Part shown: positions 6,729 through 13,467 of the stretch, piece after piece
Numbering within the stretch: the stretch's first letter is position 1
How the letters are laid out: each line of letters starts with the position of its first letter
Translations under genes and position numbers: made by a program
The notes under the pieces: generated by a model
Told to the model about the DNA's origin: nothing
What the model saw: only the letters and a program-made list of their open reading frames with translations
Databases searched by the model: none
Assembly: GCA_949507465.1 (NCBI GenBank)
Contig: CATEMS010000305.1
Location: forward strand, 1-17,417
DNA: 17,417 bases
Source: Flavobacteriaceae bacterium
Lineage (GTDB): Bacteria > Bacteroidota > Bacteroidia > Flavobacteriales > Flavobacteriaceae
Direction of reading: 5' to 3'

Positions 6729-7817
6729 TTGTCTATTCCTTATTTAAAAGCCCTTGAGAAGAGTTTGTTGGGTCAAATAGATTTTTGTTATGTAACGGTT
6801 CTAGATGCATCCACCTCAAAACCAGTATTAATTGCATCAATGCAATTGGTTCCCTTTGTATTTAAGGCCCACACATATTCCTCAAAAATCATAGGTAATA
6901 CCACAGCGGTAAATGACACCTTGTCTATGTTTTATATACTTGTTTGTGGAAATGTATTTATGGCTGGTGAAAATGGTTTTCAGACCTCAGATACCCTCGA
7001 TGATCAGACAAGTGTTGCCTTACTTGCCATGGCTATAAGCAGGGCAGAAAAATTACTTAGCAAGCAAACCAAAAAGAAAATAGGAATTCAACTCTTTAAA
7101 GAATTTTCACCACCAAAAGTACCCTCAACAACCGGTTTTATCAAACAAGGATATCAAGATTTTGAGATTGATATGTTCATGTTTTTATCCATTTCTCCCT
7201 CTTGGAATTCTATGGAAGACTATTTACAAAGTCTAAAAGCAAAATACAGAACCAAAGCAAAAAGTGTTTTTAAAAAAGCTTCATCACTTGACTTGCGCAC
7301 TTTTTCATATTCAGATATCATAAAACACCAACACGCTATAGACTCCTTATTTCTCCAAGTAATAGCTAAATCTGAATATCAATTTGGTATTATAAATGCC
7401 CAAACATTTGCGGAGTTAAAAAACCAGATGGGAGAACAGTTTATTTTTAGGGCTCTATGGTTGAATCAAGACTTAGTTGGTTTTAGTACTAGTTTTGTTA
7501 ATGGAGATGTCTTAGAGGCAAATTACGTAGGAATCCAATACCCTTTTAACCTAAGATTTGCTGTTTATCAAAGATTATTGTACGATTACATATACTTGGC
7601 TATAGAAAAAAGGGTCAGCTATTTAAATTACGGAAGAACCAGCGAGCTTCTTAAAAGCTCTCTGGGAGCGGAGCCTATCCCTATGAAATTATATGCAAAA
7701 CATACCTCAAAAGCGACACATCTTTTGATGGCCTCCATTTTAAAAAAAGTATCACCAAAGACTTTTGAACTCAGAAAACCATTTAAAAGTAATTACTATA
7801 AAAATAGATTGGGATAG
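6729..7817 (+). CDS. FemAB/GNAT-like N-acyltransferase, start uncertain
   Basis: A large acyltransferase-like protein of the FemAB/BioF2-type GNAT superfamily. LKAKYRTKAKSVFKKA (about 169-184) is the family's basic helix. The C-terminal half contains the GNAT-like strands (FIFRALWLNQDLVGFSTSFV) and LNYGRTSELLKSSLGAEP near 298-315. The coordinate given begins at a TTG, but this falls inside the conserved lead FLSIPYLKALEKS. The same frame stays open back to 6573 with protein-like sequence (DYWNQVQKDINCFLS, 6690-6734). No ATG or GTG exists in any frame from 6573 to 6728. Possible explanations are a non-standard initiator (ATT 6576, ATC 6639 or ATA 6672), an indel, or a gene that lost its start. 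Substrate unknown. It converges on crtY with only 6 bp between stops. Confidence 0.75.
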   Translation: MSIPYLKALEKSLLGQIDFCYVTVLDASTSKPVLIASMQLVPFVFKAHTYSSKIIGNTTAVNDTLSMFYILVCGNVFMAGENGFQTSDTLDDQTSVALLAMAISRAEKLLSKQTKKKIGIQLFKEFSPPKVPSTTGFIKQGYQDFEIDMFMFLSISPSWNSMEDYLQSLKAKYRTKAKSVFKKASSLDLRTFSYSDIIKHQHAIDSLFLQVIAKSEYQFGIINAQTFAELKNQMGEQFIFRALWLNQDLVGFSTSFVNGDVLEANYVGIQYPFNLRFAVYQRLLYDYIYLAIEKRVSYLNYGRTSELLKSSLGAEPIPMKLYAKHTSKATHLLMASILKKVSPKTFELRKPFKSNYYKNRLG

Positions 7818-7823
7818 CCTACA

Positions 7824-8522
7824 TTAGCCTCTAGCCTCTATTTTTTTAGACTCAAAATATTCTACCAACACAAATACGGTTAATAGCATGCCTAAAGAGT
7901 ATATGGTATCCTCTATTGGGATAGTGAAGATCCTTATATGAAGGTTTTCTGCATTGTTATACCATACTACCTGGTTTTCAATAAAACTACCTGTGAGTAC
8001 TCCGTTGACCAAAAAAAATGGAATGAGTGTTACAAAATAACTCGGTAAAAACCTTCCTAAAAGTCTAGGGTTTTTATTGTAGACAAGGCCTAACAAAATA
8101 ATAACATATCCAAAGTTTACAAGGGTATACCACTTATCATAATTGTACCAAAGTGTGATAATTAAAACACATAAAAGGCTTACGTAAAAGACAGAGGTAG
8201 CTTTTTGTGAAAGCGTGAAATTTGGAAAAAAATACTGTAAAGAATAATGAGTAAATAAACAGGCATATGGGATGCAGATAAAAAAAAGCCATTCTTCTAA
8301 AGGAAGGTTAAATAATTTTAACCCATTGATGTATTGGGGGTTAAATCCCCAAATTCCATTGTTTGTAAAAATTATATCCCAAGAAATAAAAAATGCCATC
8401 ATAATGAAGATGGCAGGAAATAGTGATGTCCATTTTTTATAAAACTGAAATTTAGGATAAAAACTAAATACCAGAGGAATGAGAAGAGATCCTATATTCA
8501 AATACAGGTAAAGATTTTTCAT
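7824..8522 (-). CDS. crtY: Lycopene beta-cyclase, CrtYcd membrane type
   Basis: A 232-residue polytopic membrane protein of the lycopene cyclase CarR-domain type, which cyclises the ends of lycopene to beta-carotene. It has two homologous halves with the family's acidic signature in each: PLEE at 74-77 (FNLPLEEWLFF) and PIED at 202-205 (FTIPIEDTIYS). In actinobacteria and archaea the halves can be separate CrtYc and CrtYd proteins; here they are fused, as in other flavobacteria. It is unrelated to the FAD-dependent CrtY of proteobacteria. About six or seven hydrophobic helices span the protein. It is the last gene of the crt operon, 3 bp after crtZ, and its stop is 6 bp from the convergent acyltransferase stop, leaving no room for a separate terminator. 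Confidence 0.9.
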   Translation of the reverse strand: MKNLYLYLNIGSLLIPLVFSFYPKFQFYKKWTSLFPAIFIMMAFFISWDIIFTNNGIWGFNPQYINGLKLFNLPLEEWLFFICIPYACLFTHYSLQYFFPNFTLSQKATSVFYVSLLCVLIITLWYNYDKWYTLVNFGYVIILLGLVYNKNPRLLGRFLPSYFVTLIPFFLVNGVLTGSFIENQVVWYNNAENLHIRIFTIPIEDTIYSLGMLLTVFVLVEYFESKKIEARG

Positions 8523-8525
8523 GTC

Positions 8526-8975
8526 CTATTTTTTAAAATATTTTAAAGGCGGAAATAACATACCGTAACATTCTCCGTGATCTTTCCCTAGGTGTTTGTG
8601 GTGTATTTTATGTGCTCTTCGAATTCCTTTGGAATACCAATTATTCGCTTTTCGAAATAATTTGAAGCGTTGATGAATAAAAATATCATGTACCACAAAG
8701 TACGCAACACCATAGGTAAATATACCTAGCCCAATAGGTAATCCAGCCCAAAAGCTATAATACTCCCAAGCCATAAAGCACCCAATACTTACCACTGCAT
8801 AGAATATAAAAAAGAAATCATTACGCTCCCACCAGCTTTTATGGTCTTTGTGGTGATGGTCTTTATGTAAACTCCATAAAAACCCATGCATTACATATTT
8901 GTGGGTAGCCCACGCCATGAATTCCATAGCGCAAAAAGTTCCAATAAAAGTTACTATCCAAAGTAGTGTTGTCAT
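8526..8975 (-). CDS. crtZ: Beta-carotene hydroxylase CrtZ
   Basis: A 149-residue membrane di-iron hydroxylase that adds 3-OH groups to beta-carotene rings, giving beta-cryptoxanthin and then zeaxanthin. All four histidine clusters of the fatty-acid-hydroxylase-type fold are present: H25xxxxH30, H37xxHH41, H96xxxxH101 and H122xxHH126. Hydrophobic helices lie near residues 1-22, 54-70 and 76-98. Length is normal for CrtZ. It sits third in the operon, 32 bp after crtB and 3 bp before crtY. No ketolase (CrtW) is encoded in the window, so zeaxanthin is the predicted end product of the genes seen here. Confidence 0.93.
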   Translation of the reverse strand: MTTLLWIVTFIGTFCAMEFMAWATHKYVMHGFLWSLHKDHHHKDHKSWWERNDFFFIFYAVVSIGCFMAWEYYSFWAGLPIGLGIFTYGVAYFVVHDIFIHQRFKLFRKANNWYSKGIRRAHKIHHKHLGKDHGECYGMLFPPLKYFKK

Positions 8976-9007
8976 TTTAGTTTATTTAAATAGTTGGCAC
9001 CTTAAAA

Positions 9008-9850
9008 TTATCGAACAAGTTTTAGTTGAAATTTCACATAGCTTCTTGTGAGCAATCCAAATTTCTCATACCCAGGCACTCGTATTCTTGTGTTTTTTAT
9101 TTCTAGGGCAGGGGTTTTATGCAATTTTTTAAGCAGCCTTCTGTAATATCGATACGCCATAAACACCCCAAATTTAGCTTCTGCAGGAAGTTTTAGAATT
9201 CCTTGATATCCTCTTTGGAAATCTTTTTCAATATCTGCAATTATATGTTGTTTTGATGTTTCGTCTAAGGCCTCAAGATTGGTATTTGGAAAATAAGTTC
9301 TGCTAAGTCCTTCAAAATCTGCTTTAAGGTCTCGTAAAAAATTCACTTTCTGAAATGCAGAGCCTAATGCCATTGCTGAATCCTTTAGTTCGTTGTATTT
9401 TTCTGTATCACCTTTCAAAAAAACATGAAGACACATAAGCCCAACCACATCTGCAGATCCGTATATGTATTCTTTATATTCCTGTTCTGTTAAGTAATCT
9501 GTTTTGGATAAATCAAGGCGCATACTTTTCATAAAAGATGCGATGAGTCCTCTTTCAATGTTATATTTATGAACCGTTTCTTGAAAAGAATTTAAAATTG
9601 GGTTGAGGCTTATTTTCTCTGTAAGTGCATATTCAAGGTCCTTTTCAAAACGATTAAAGAGTGCACTTTTATCATACTGATGAAAAGTATCCACAATTTC
9701 ATCTGCAAATCTTACAAATCCATAAATGTTATATATGTCTTGGCGAATGGTGGGAGACAGCATTTTTGTAGCAGAGGAAAAAGAGGTGCTGTAGGTAGTT
9801 GTTACCTTTTCACTGCATTTTCTTGATACTATGTCAAATAATTCTTTCAT
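9008..9850 (-). CDS. crtB: Phytoene synthase CrtB
   Basis: A 280-residue head-to-head prenyl synthase joining two geranylgeranyl diphosphates into phytoene, the first committed step of C40 carotenoid synthesis. Both aspartate-rich diphosphate-Mg sites are visible: D50EIVD54 in GFVRFADEIVDTF, and D174LKAD178 in VNFLRDLKADFEGLSRTYFP. The preceding SFSSATKMLSP lead is characteristic of squalene/phytoene synthases. Its ATG overlaps the crtI stop by one base (TAATG), indicating translational coupling. The GGPP synthase is not in the window. Squalene or dehydrosqualene synthase activity is possible by fold, but the crtI/crtZ/crtY neighbours make phytoene the clear product. Confidence 0.94.
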   Translation of the reverse strand: MKELFDIVSRKCSEKVTTTYSTSFSSATKMLSPTIRQDIYNIYGFVRFADEIVDTFHQYDKSALFNRFEKDLEYALTEKISLNPILNSFQETVHKYNIERGLIASFMKSMRLDLSKTDYLTEQEYKEYIYGSADVVGLMCLHVFLKGDTEKYNELKDSAMALGSAFQKVNFLRDLKADFEGLSRTYFPNTNLEALDETSKQHIIADIEKDFQRGYQGILKLPAEAKFGVFMAYRYYRRLLKKLHKTPALEIKNTRIRVPGYEKFGLLTRSYVKFQLKLVR

Positions 9851-11316
9851 TAAGCGTTATTTTTTTTGACAAGACCTGCTACTAGTTTTCCAGAAATTAA
9901 AGCTGGAGGTACACCGGGTCCAGGAACAGTCAATTGCCCAGTGAAAAATAAATTTTTCACTTTTTTACTTTTTAATTTTGGTCTTAAAAATGCGGTTTGT
10001 AGTAATGTGTTTGCTAGACCATATGCATTTCCTTTGTAAGAGTTGTAATGGGAAACAAAATCATTCACGCAAAAAGACTCTTTAAATATAACATGTTTTT
10101 TTATTTTTTGCCCAGTTAGGTTTTCAAAACGAGACATAATTTTTTCATAGTAAGTATCACGTAATTCTTGCGTGTCCTCTAGCCCTGGTGCGATTGGCAC
10201 TAGGAAAAACCCGGTTTCTTTACCCTTTGGTGCGAGCTCTGGCTGTGTTATGGAGGTAAAATTAGCATAAAAAAGTGGGCTTGTAGGCCACATTGGTGTG
10301 TCGTAAATTTCTTTGGCATGTTGCTCAAAGTCTACATCAAAGAATAAGGTGTGGTGGGTCACATTTTTAACCTTCTTGTCAAACCCAACATAAAATAATA
10401 GTGAGGAGGGAGCAAAAGTTCTTTTTTCCCAATACGACTCAGGGTATTGTCTGAATTTGTTTGGCAACAGTGTTTCTGTGTGGTGGTAATCTGCGCCACT
10501 AAGAAGTATATCTGCGGCATGAAATGTATCGTTAGATACAATTCCTTTTACCTTGTTGTTTTCTAAAACAATTTCTTCTACATTTTGGCTTGTTTTTATG
10601 ACCACTCCCATTGATTGAGCGAGTGTTTTCATGCCCGAAATAACACTGTACATACCGCCCTTGGGTTGGAAAGTTCCTAGCCCAAAATCGGCATAGTTCA
10701 TAAAACTATAAAAAGAGGGTGTTTTGGAAGGTTTTGCACCTAAAAACAAAACAGGGAACTCTAAGATAGATACCAGCTTTGGGTTTGTAAACTCTTTGCG
10801 AACATCTCTGCTGATATTGCTAAAAAATTGGCCTACCCTTTTTGCCGTTGTGGGTGTTATTAACTCTAGTGGAGAAACCCCTGGCCTATAGACCAAGTCT
10901 TTAATTGCTATGTTGTAGTTTTGCTGCGCAGTAGCTATAAATTTTTGAAGCTTTTTAGAACTTCCAGGTTCATGCTCCTCAAAAGTTTTACAAATTTTAT
11001 CTAAGGTATCTTCAATGGTGATGTAATCATTTTTACCAAAATAGACACTGTAGGCAGGGCTTAGTTTTTCGAGGTCATAAAAGTCTGAGGCTTTTTTTCC
11101 AAAATCATTAAAAAAACGTTCAAAAACATCTGGCATCCAATACCAAGAGGGTCCCATATCGAAGGTGAAACCTTCTTTTGTAAATTGTCTTGCACGACCT
11201 CCAATAGATTCGTTTTTTTCAAAAACAGTCACACTGTATCCATCTTTAGCTAGGTATGATGCAGCAGCTAAAGAAGAGAATCCAGAACCAATAATTGTAA
11301 TTTTTTTCTTCACCAT
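9850..11316 (-). CDS. crtI: Phytoene desaturase CrtI
   Basis: 488 residues from ATG 11316. This FAD-dependent desaturase turns phytoene into lycopene. The N-terminal dinucleotide-binding fold is at 5-42 (KITIIGSGFSSLAAASYLAK, then VFEKNESIGGRAR), followed by FTFDMGPSWYWMPDVF. The C-terminal CrtI signature LFFTGQLTVPGPGVPPALIS lies near the end. An in-frame ATG at 11349 would add 11 residues, but it lies upstream of the -7 element of the promoter at 11326-11354, so it should not be in the transcript. The ATG at 11316, 9 bp past that element, is therefore chosen, giving a very short leader. First gene of the operon; overlaps crtB by one base. Confidence 0.94.
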   Translation of the reverse strand: MVKKKITIIGSGFSSLAAASYLAKDGYSVTVFEKNESIGGRARQFTKEGFTFDMGPSWYWMPDVFERFFNDFGKKASDFYDLEKLSPAYSVYFGKNDYITIEDTLDKICKTFEEHEPGSSKKLQKFIATAQQNYNIAIKDLVYRPGVSPLELITPTTAKRVGQFFSNISRDVRKEFTNPKLVSILEFPVLFLGAKPSKTPSFYSFMNYADFGLGTFQPKGGMYSVISGMKTLAQSMGVVIKTSQNVEEIVLENNKVKGIVSNDTFHAADILLSGADYHHTETLLPNKFRQYPESYWEKRTFAPSSLLFYVGFDKKVKNVTHHTLFFDVDFEQHAKEIYDTPMWPTSPLFYANFTSITQPELAPKGKETGFFLVPIAPGLEDTQELRDTYYEKIMSRFENLTGQKIKKHVIFKESFCVNDFVSHYNSYKGNAYGLANTLLQTAFLRPKLKSKKVKNLFFTGQLTVPGPGVPPALISGKLVAGLVKKNNA

Positions 11317-11325
11317 TTTATCACA

Positions 11326-11354
11326 CAAAAGTAGCTTATATTTAGACAAAACAA
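11326..11354 (-). promoter_or_regulatory. Promoter of the crtIBZY operon
   Basis: On the minus strand TTG (11352-11354), an 18-bp spacer and TACTTTTG (11326-11333) fit the Bacteroidota promoter form TTG-N17-23-TAnnTTTG exactly. The crtI ATG begins 9 bp after the -7 element, so the mRNA leader would be only a few nucleotides. The -33 TTG lies inside the palindrome AACAATTGTT (11350-11359). Confidence 0.75.
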
Positions 11355-11357
11355 TTG

Positions 11358-11385
11358 TTAAAAATTCATAAAGTTAAATTTTTAA
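11358..11385. promoter_or_regulatory. Inverted repeat upstream of the crt promoter
   Basis: TTAAAAATT (11358-11366) and AATTTTTAA (11377-11385) form a perfect 9-bp inverted repeat with a 10-bp gap, centre to centre 19 bp. It sits directly upstream of the -33 element of the crt promoter, where an activator or an AT-rich UP-like contact would lie. No regulator gene is adjacent. In such AT-rich DNA a chance repeat is possible. Confidence 0.35.
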
Positions 11386-11550
11386 GTTTGGGAAATTACC
11401 ACAGAAATAATGTATAATTTAAAGAATCTATTCAATGTTTTTTTAGACTAGAGGCGCATGTATAAAAACACCTGAAATTTGATTCTAGAAGAAAATTAGC
11501 AGGGCATAATAAGGGTGTGAATTGATTTCGAGTGTGCTGAGGTTGGGTCA

Positions 11551-11580
11551 TAAAAAAAGTCATCTTTTATAGATGACTTT
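11551..11580 (-). terminator. Intrinsic terminator after tRNA-Leu
   Basis: Read on the minus strand, a 9-bp stem AAAGTCATC/GATGACTTT (11572-11580/11556-11564) with a 7-nt loop is followed by an uninterrupted T-run continuing from the 3' arm. It begins 2 bp after the tRNA-Leu 3' end and should separate the tRNA unit from the crt operon downstream on the same strand. Confidence 0.75.
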
Positions 11581-11581
11581 G

Positions 11582-11664
11582 TACCCGGGATGGGACTTGA
11601 ACCCACACGCAACAAGTGCACACGGCCCTCAACCGTGCCTGTCTACCAATTCCAGCACCCGGGT
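11582..11664 (-). tRNA. tRNA-Leu (GAG)
   Basis: An 83-nt class II tRNA. Acceptor arms ACCCGGG and CCCGGGT pair over 7 bp with discriminator A. The D arm reads GCTGGAATTGGTAGACA. The anticodon stem CACGG/CCGTG encloses loop TTGAGGG, giving anticodon GAG. An extended variable arm follows (TGCACTTGTTGCGT), then the T arm GTGGGTTCAAGTCCCAT. CCA is not encoded (the 3' flank reads CAA), so CCA must be added after transcription. It lies 67 bp after tRNA-Lys. Confidence 0.95.
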
Positions 11665-11697
11665 TTAATCTAGACAAATATCAAATCCCCTAGAAAT

Positions 11698-11730
11698 AAA
11701 AAAAGTTAAACCAAAAGGCTTAACTTTTTT
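11698..11730 (-). terminator. Hairpin between tRNA-Lys and tRNA-Leu
   Basis: An A-rich/T-rich stem with GTTAAxCC/GGxTTAAC paired around an AAAA loop and one A/C mismatch, flanked by A6 and T6 runs, begins 1 bp after the tRNA-Lys 3' end. Because of the symmetric runs it could terminate in either direction. It is either a (partial) terminator for tRNA-Lys or a processing/stability hairpin in a dicistronic tRNA transcript. A weak -7-like GATATTTG before tRNA-Leu would allow separate transcription. Confidence 0.5.
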
Positions 11731-11731
11731 G

Positions 11732-11804
11732 TGACCAGTCTGGGGCTCGAACCCAGGACCACCTCCTTAAAAGGGAGGTGCTCTACCAACTGAGCTAACT
11801 GGTC
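11732..11804 (-). tRNA. tRNA-Lys (TTT)
   Basis: A 73-nt canonical tRNA. Acceptor GACCAGT/ACTGGTC has discriminator A. The D arm is GCTC-AGTTGGTA-GAGC. The anticodon stem CCTCC/GGAGG encloses loop CTTTTAA, giving anticodon TTT. The T arm is CTGGG-TTCGAGC-CCCAG. CCA is not encoded. It is transcribed from the minus-strand promoter at 11861-11891, upstream of tRNA-Leu. Confidence 0.97.
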
Positions 11805-11822
11805 AGAATCTCAAAAAAACTC

Positions 11823-11848
11823 AAAGCTTTATAAACTTATAAAGTTTT
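11823..11848. promoter_or_regulatory. 26-bp palindrome in the tRNA leader
   Basis: Arms 11823-11834 and 11837-11848 pair at 11 Watson-Crick positions plus one G/T, with a 2-bp centre (CTTTATAA-AC-TTATAAAG is the core). It lies between the tRNA promoter's -7 element and the 5' end of tRNA-Lys, so it would be in the transcribed leader. It could be an operator just downstream of the start site, or an RNA hairpin processed away. Function not known. Confidence 0.45.
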
Positions 11849-11860
11849 ATTTAGCGAGTG

Positions 11861-11891
11861 CAAATATACTATCATTATATTTATCTTTCAA
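11861..11891 (-). promoter_or_regulatory. Promoter of the tRNA-Lys/Leu unit
   Basis: On the minus strand TTG (11889-11891), a 20-bp spacer and TATATTTG (11861-11868) fit the Bacteroidota consensus TTG...TAnnTTTG exactly. Transcription would start about 50 nt before tRNA-Lys. Confidence 0.7.
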
Positions 11892-11960
11892 AGCACTTTA
11901 AAATAAATTTAAACTTTATTTGTAATCTATTAAAGTACACTAAACAAGAACAATAATTTT

Positions 11961-12482
11961 ATGAAAATACTGCTTTTAGGATACATGGGTAGTGGTAAAT
12001 CTGTTGTGGCAAAACAACTCTCTAAAGCTTTGCAATACTCTTTTGTTGACTTAGATACTGCAATTTCAAAAGATCAAAATCTAACCATTGCACAATTGTT
12101 TGAGACCAAAGGAGAAATCTATTTTAGATCAAAAGAACGTCTTGTTTTAAATTCCTTATTAGAGGGCTCTGATAATTCTGTTATAGCTCTGGGTGGCGGC
12201 ACTGTTTGTTATGGTGATTTGATGCAACATTTAAAACAAAACCAGGGCGTTATTACCCTTTATTTGGATGCTACCATAGATACACTATCAGAGAGATTGA
12301 TTTCTCAGGTGCACACAAGACCTTTAATTTCTCACATTACTGATAAGAAAGTGTTAACTGATTTTATACGCAAACCCCTTTTTGAGCGAAATTTCTACTA
12401 CCATCAAGCACAACACAAAATTTCTGTAGATCAAAAACCAGTTCAACAAATAGTCAGAGAAATTGTAGCACTTTTATTCTAA
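11961..12482 (+). CDS. aroK: Shikimate kinase
   Basis: A 173-residue cytosolic kinase that phosphorylates shikimate at the 3-hydroxyl with ATP, the fifth step of the chorismate pathway. Walker A is GYMGSGKS (7-14). Shikimate-binding residues include D32 (VDLDTAI), R56 (YFRSKE) and the glycine triplet at 78-80 (ALGGGTV). The lid arginine is in HTRPL (R120). Length is standard. It is a single gene with no other aro genes nearby. Its 3' end overlaps the convergent phosphoribosyltransferase gene by 9 bp. I see no clear promoter; the closest is TTTATTTG about 40 bp upstream, one base off consensus. Confidence 0.95.
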   Translation: MKILLLGYMGSGKSVVAKQLSKALQYSFVDLDTAISKDQNLTIAQLFETKGEIYFRSKERLVLNSLLEGSDNSVIALGGGTVCYGDLMQHLKQNQGVITLYLDATIDTLSERLISQVHTRPLISHITDKKVLTDFIRKPLFERNFYYHQAQHKISVDQKPVQQIVREIVALLF

Positions 12483-12977
12483 AATAGCTCGGCTATTTTC
12501 TTTCTCAAAAATTACCGCAACGTTTTCGTTAATAGAGGTAGATAAAGAAATTCCTTTAAAATCTGCTTTAATGGGATATTTCTTATGGTTTCTATCCACA
12601 AGCACTGCTGTTTTAAACTGCTTGAGTGGTACCTCTAGAAAGTGCTTAACAGCATAGATTAATGTAGTTCCTGAGTGTAAAACGTCATCCACAAGTAACA
12701 AGGATTTGTTTTGATATTCTTCCGGCTTCAGGGAGGTGGTAAGGGTTCCTATAGGATTTTTTTTATCCATCGTTACCTTGCAAAGAGTAATTTTAATAGG
12801 TGAAATATCTTCAACAGCTGTTTTAAGCTTTTCTGCAAAAGTGTACCCATTTGTTTTAATTCCTGCAATAATAACGTGCTGTTCAGAAATATTAGTCTCA
12901 TATATCTGATACGCGATGCGCTTTAATTTATGGGCTATTTCTTTTTTATTTAAAATTACTGTTTCTGCCATAACCAA
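12474..12977 (-). CDS. pyrR: PyrR-like phosphoribosyltransferase
   Basis: A 167-residue type I phosphoribosyltransferase. The PRPP loop is VDDVLHSGTT (96-105). The segment AVLVDRNHKKYPIKADFKG (124-142) followed by LSTSINENVAV matches PyrR, the uracil phosphoribosyltransferase that doubles as a pyrimidine-operon RNA attenuator in Gram-positive bacteria. There are no pyr genes and no attenuator-like leader here, so a regulatory role cannot be inferred; a UPRT-like or moonlighting function is equally possible. The start at 12977 could be the ATG two codons later, since both are plausible. It follows the S4-protein gene by 40 bp, apparently in one operon. Confidence 0.85.
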   Translation of the reverse strand: MVMAETVILNKKEIAHKLKRIAYQIYETNISEQHVIIAGIKTNGYTFAEKLKTAVEDISPIKITLCKVTMDKKNPIGTLTTSLKPEEYQNKSLLLVDDVLHSGTTLIYAVKHFLEVPLKQFKTAVLVDRNHKKYPIKADFKGISLSTSINENVAVIFEKENSRAILE

Positions 12978-13017
12978 TTGTTGTATTAAAAATCAAAGAT
13001 AGTAAAAGATGTTTGGC

Positions 13018-13389
13018 TTATTCTTCCTCTCTTTTAAAGTCTTCAATATCTCGTCTGTCTTTTTTAGTGGGCCTTCCCATGCCTCTTTTTCTGTAATATT
13101 CTTTCGAATATTTTAAAAGCTCCTTGTGCTGAGAAGCTTCTTTTGATGTTGTGTCTATCCTGTAAAGATCTACTAATTTTGGGCCCAATCTACTTTTTGG
13201 AACCTCTATTACTCTTAAAGTATAATTTACTTGATCCTTTCTCACCGTGAGGTTGTCTCCGGGGTAAACCTCTCTTGAGGGTTTAACTATTGCGTCATTT
13301 ACACGCACAGCTCCTTTTCTACAAGCTTGTGTTGCAATGCTTCTGGTTTTAAAGTACCGCGTGGACCATAAATATTTATCTACCCTCAT
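13018..13389 (-). CDS. hslR: RNA-binding S4-domain protein, Hsp15-like
   Basis: A 123-residue basic protein with an N-terminal S4 RNA-binding domain (1-55: MRVDKYLWSTRYFKTRSIAT, then CRKGAVRVNDAIVKPSREV and PGDNLTV). A charged C-terminal extension follows, rich in Lys/Arg/Glu (GRPTKKDRRDIEDFKREEE). This is the layout of Hsp15/HslR, which binds stalled 50S subunits carrying nascent chains. The symbol is given by similarity; it could be another small S4 paralogue. It is the first gene of a two-gene minus-strand operon with the PyrR-like gene, driven by the promoter at 13423-13451. Confidence 0.85.
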   Translation of the reverse strand: MRVDKYLWSTRYFKTRSIATQACRKGAVRVNDAIVKPSREVYPGDNLTVRKDQVNYTLRVIEVPKSRLGPKLVDLYRIDTTSKEASQHKELLKYSKEYYRKRGMGRPTKKDRRDIEDFKREEE

Positions 13390-13422
13390 ACATTTTACTT
13401 AAATTGTATATGAACAATACAA

Positions 13423-13451
13423 CAAAAATAACTGAAAATTGTATCTTGCAA
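13423..13451 (-). promoter_or_regulatory. Promoter of the S4-protein/pyrR operon
   Basis: On the minus strand TTG (13449-13451), an 18-bp spacer and TATTTTTG (13423-13430) match the Bacteroidota consensus. The predicted start is about 27 nt before the S4-protein ATG at 13389. On the opposite strand, TATCTTGC (13442-13449) is an imperfect -7 candidate for the divergent FKBP gene, 18 bp before its GTG. Confidence 0.7.
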
Positions 13452-13467
13452 GCTAAAATAAACAACT

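Noticed and set aside
11317..11349. Upstream ATG of crtI
   Set aside because: It lies upstream of the -7 element of a consensus promoter, and the Rossmann start MVKKKITIIG fits ATG 11316.
11350..11359. AACAATTGTT palindrome as a stand-alone operator
   Set aside because: A 10-bp AT-rich palindrome overlapping the -33 element is weak on its own; reported only as part of the crt control region.
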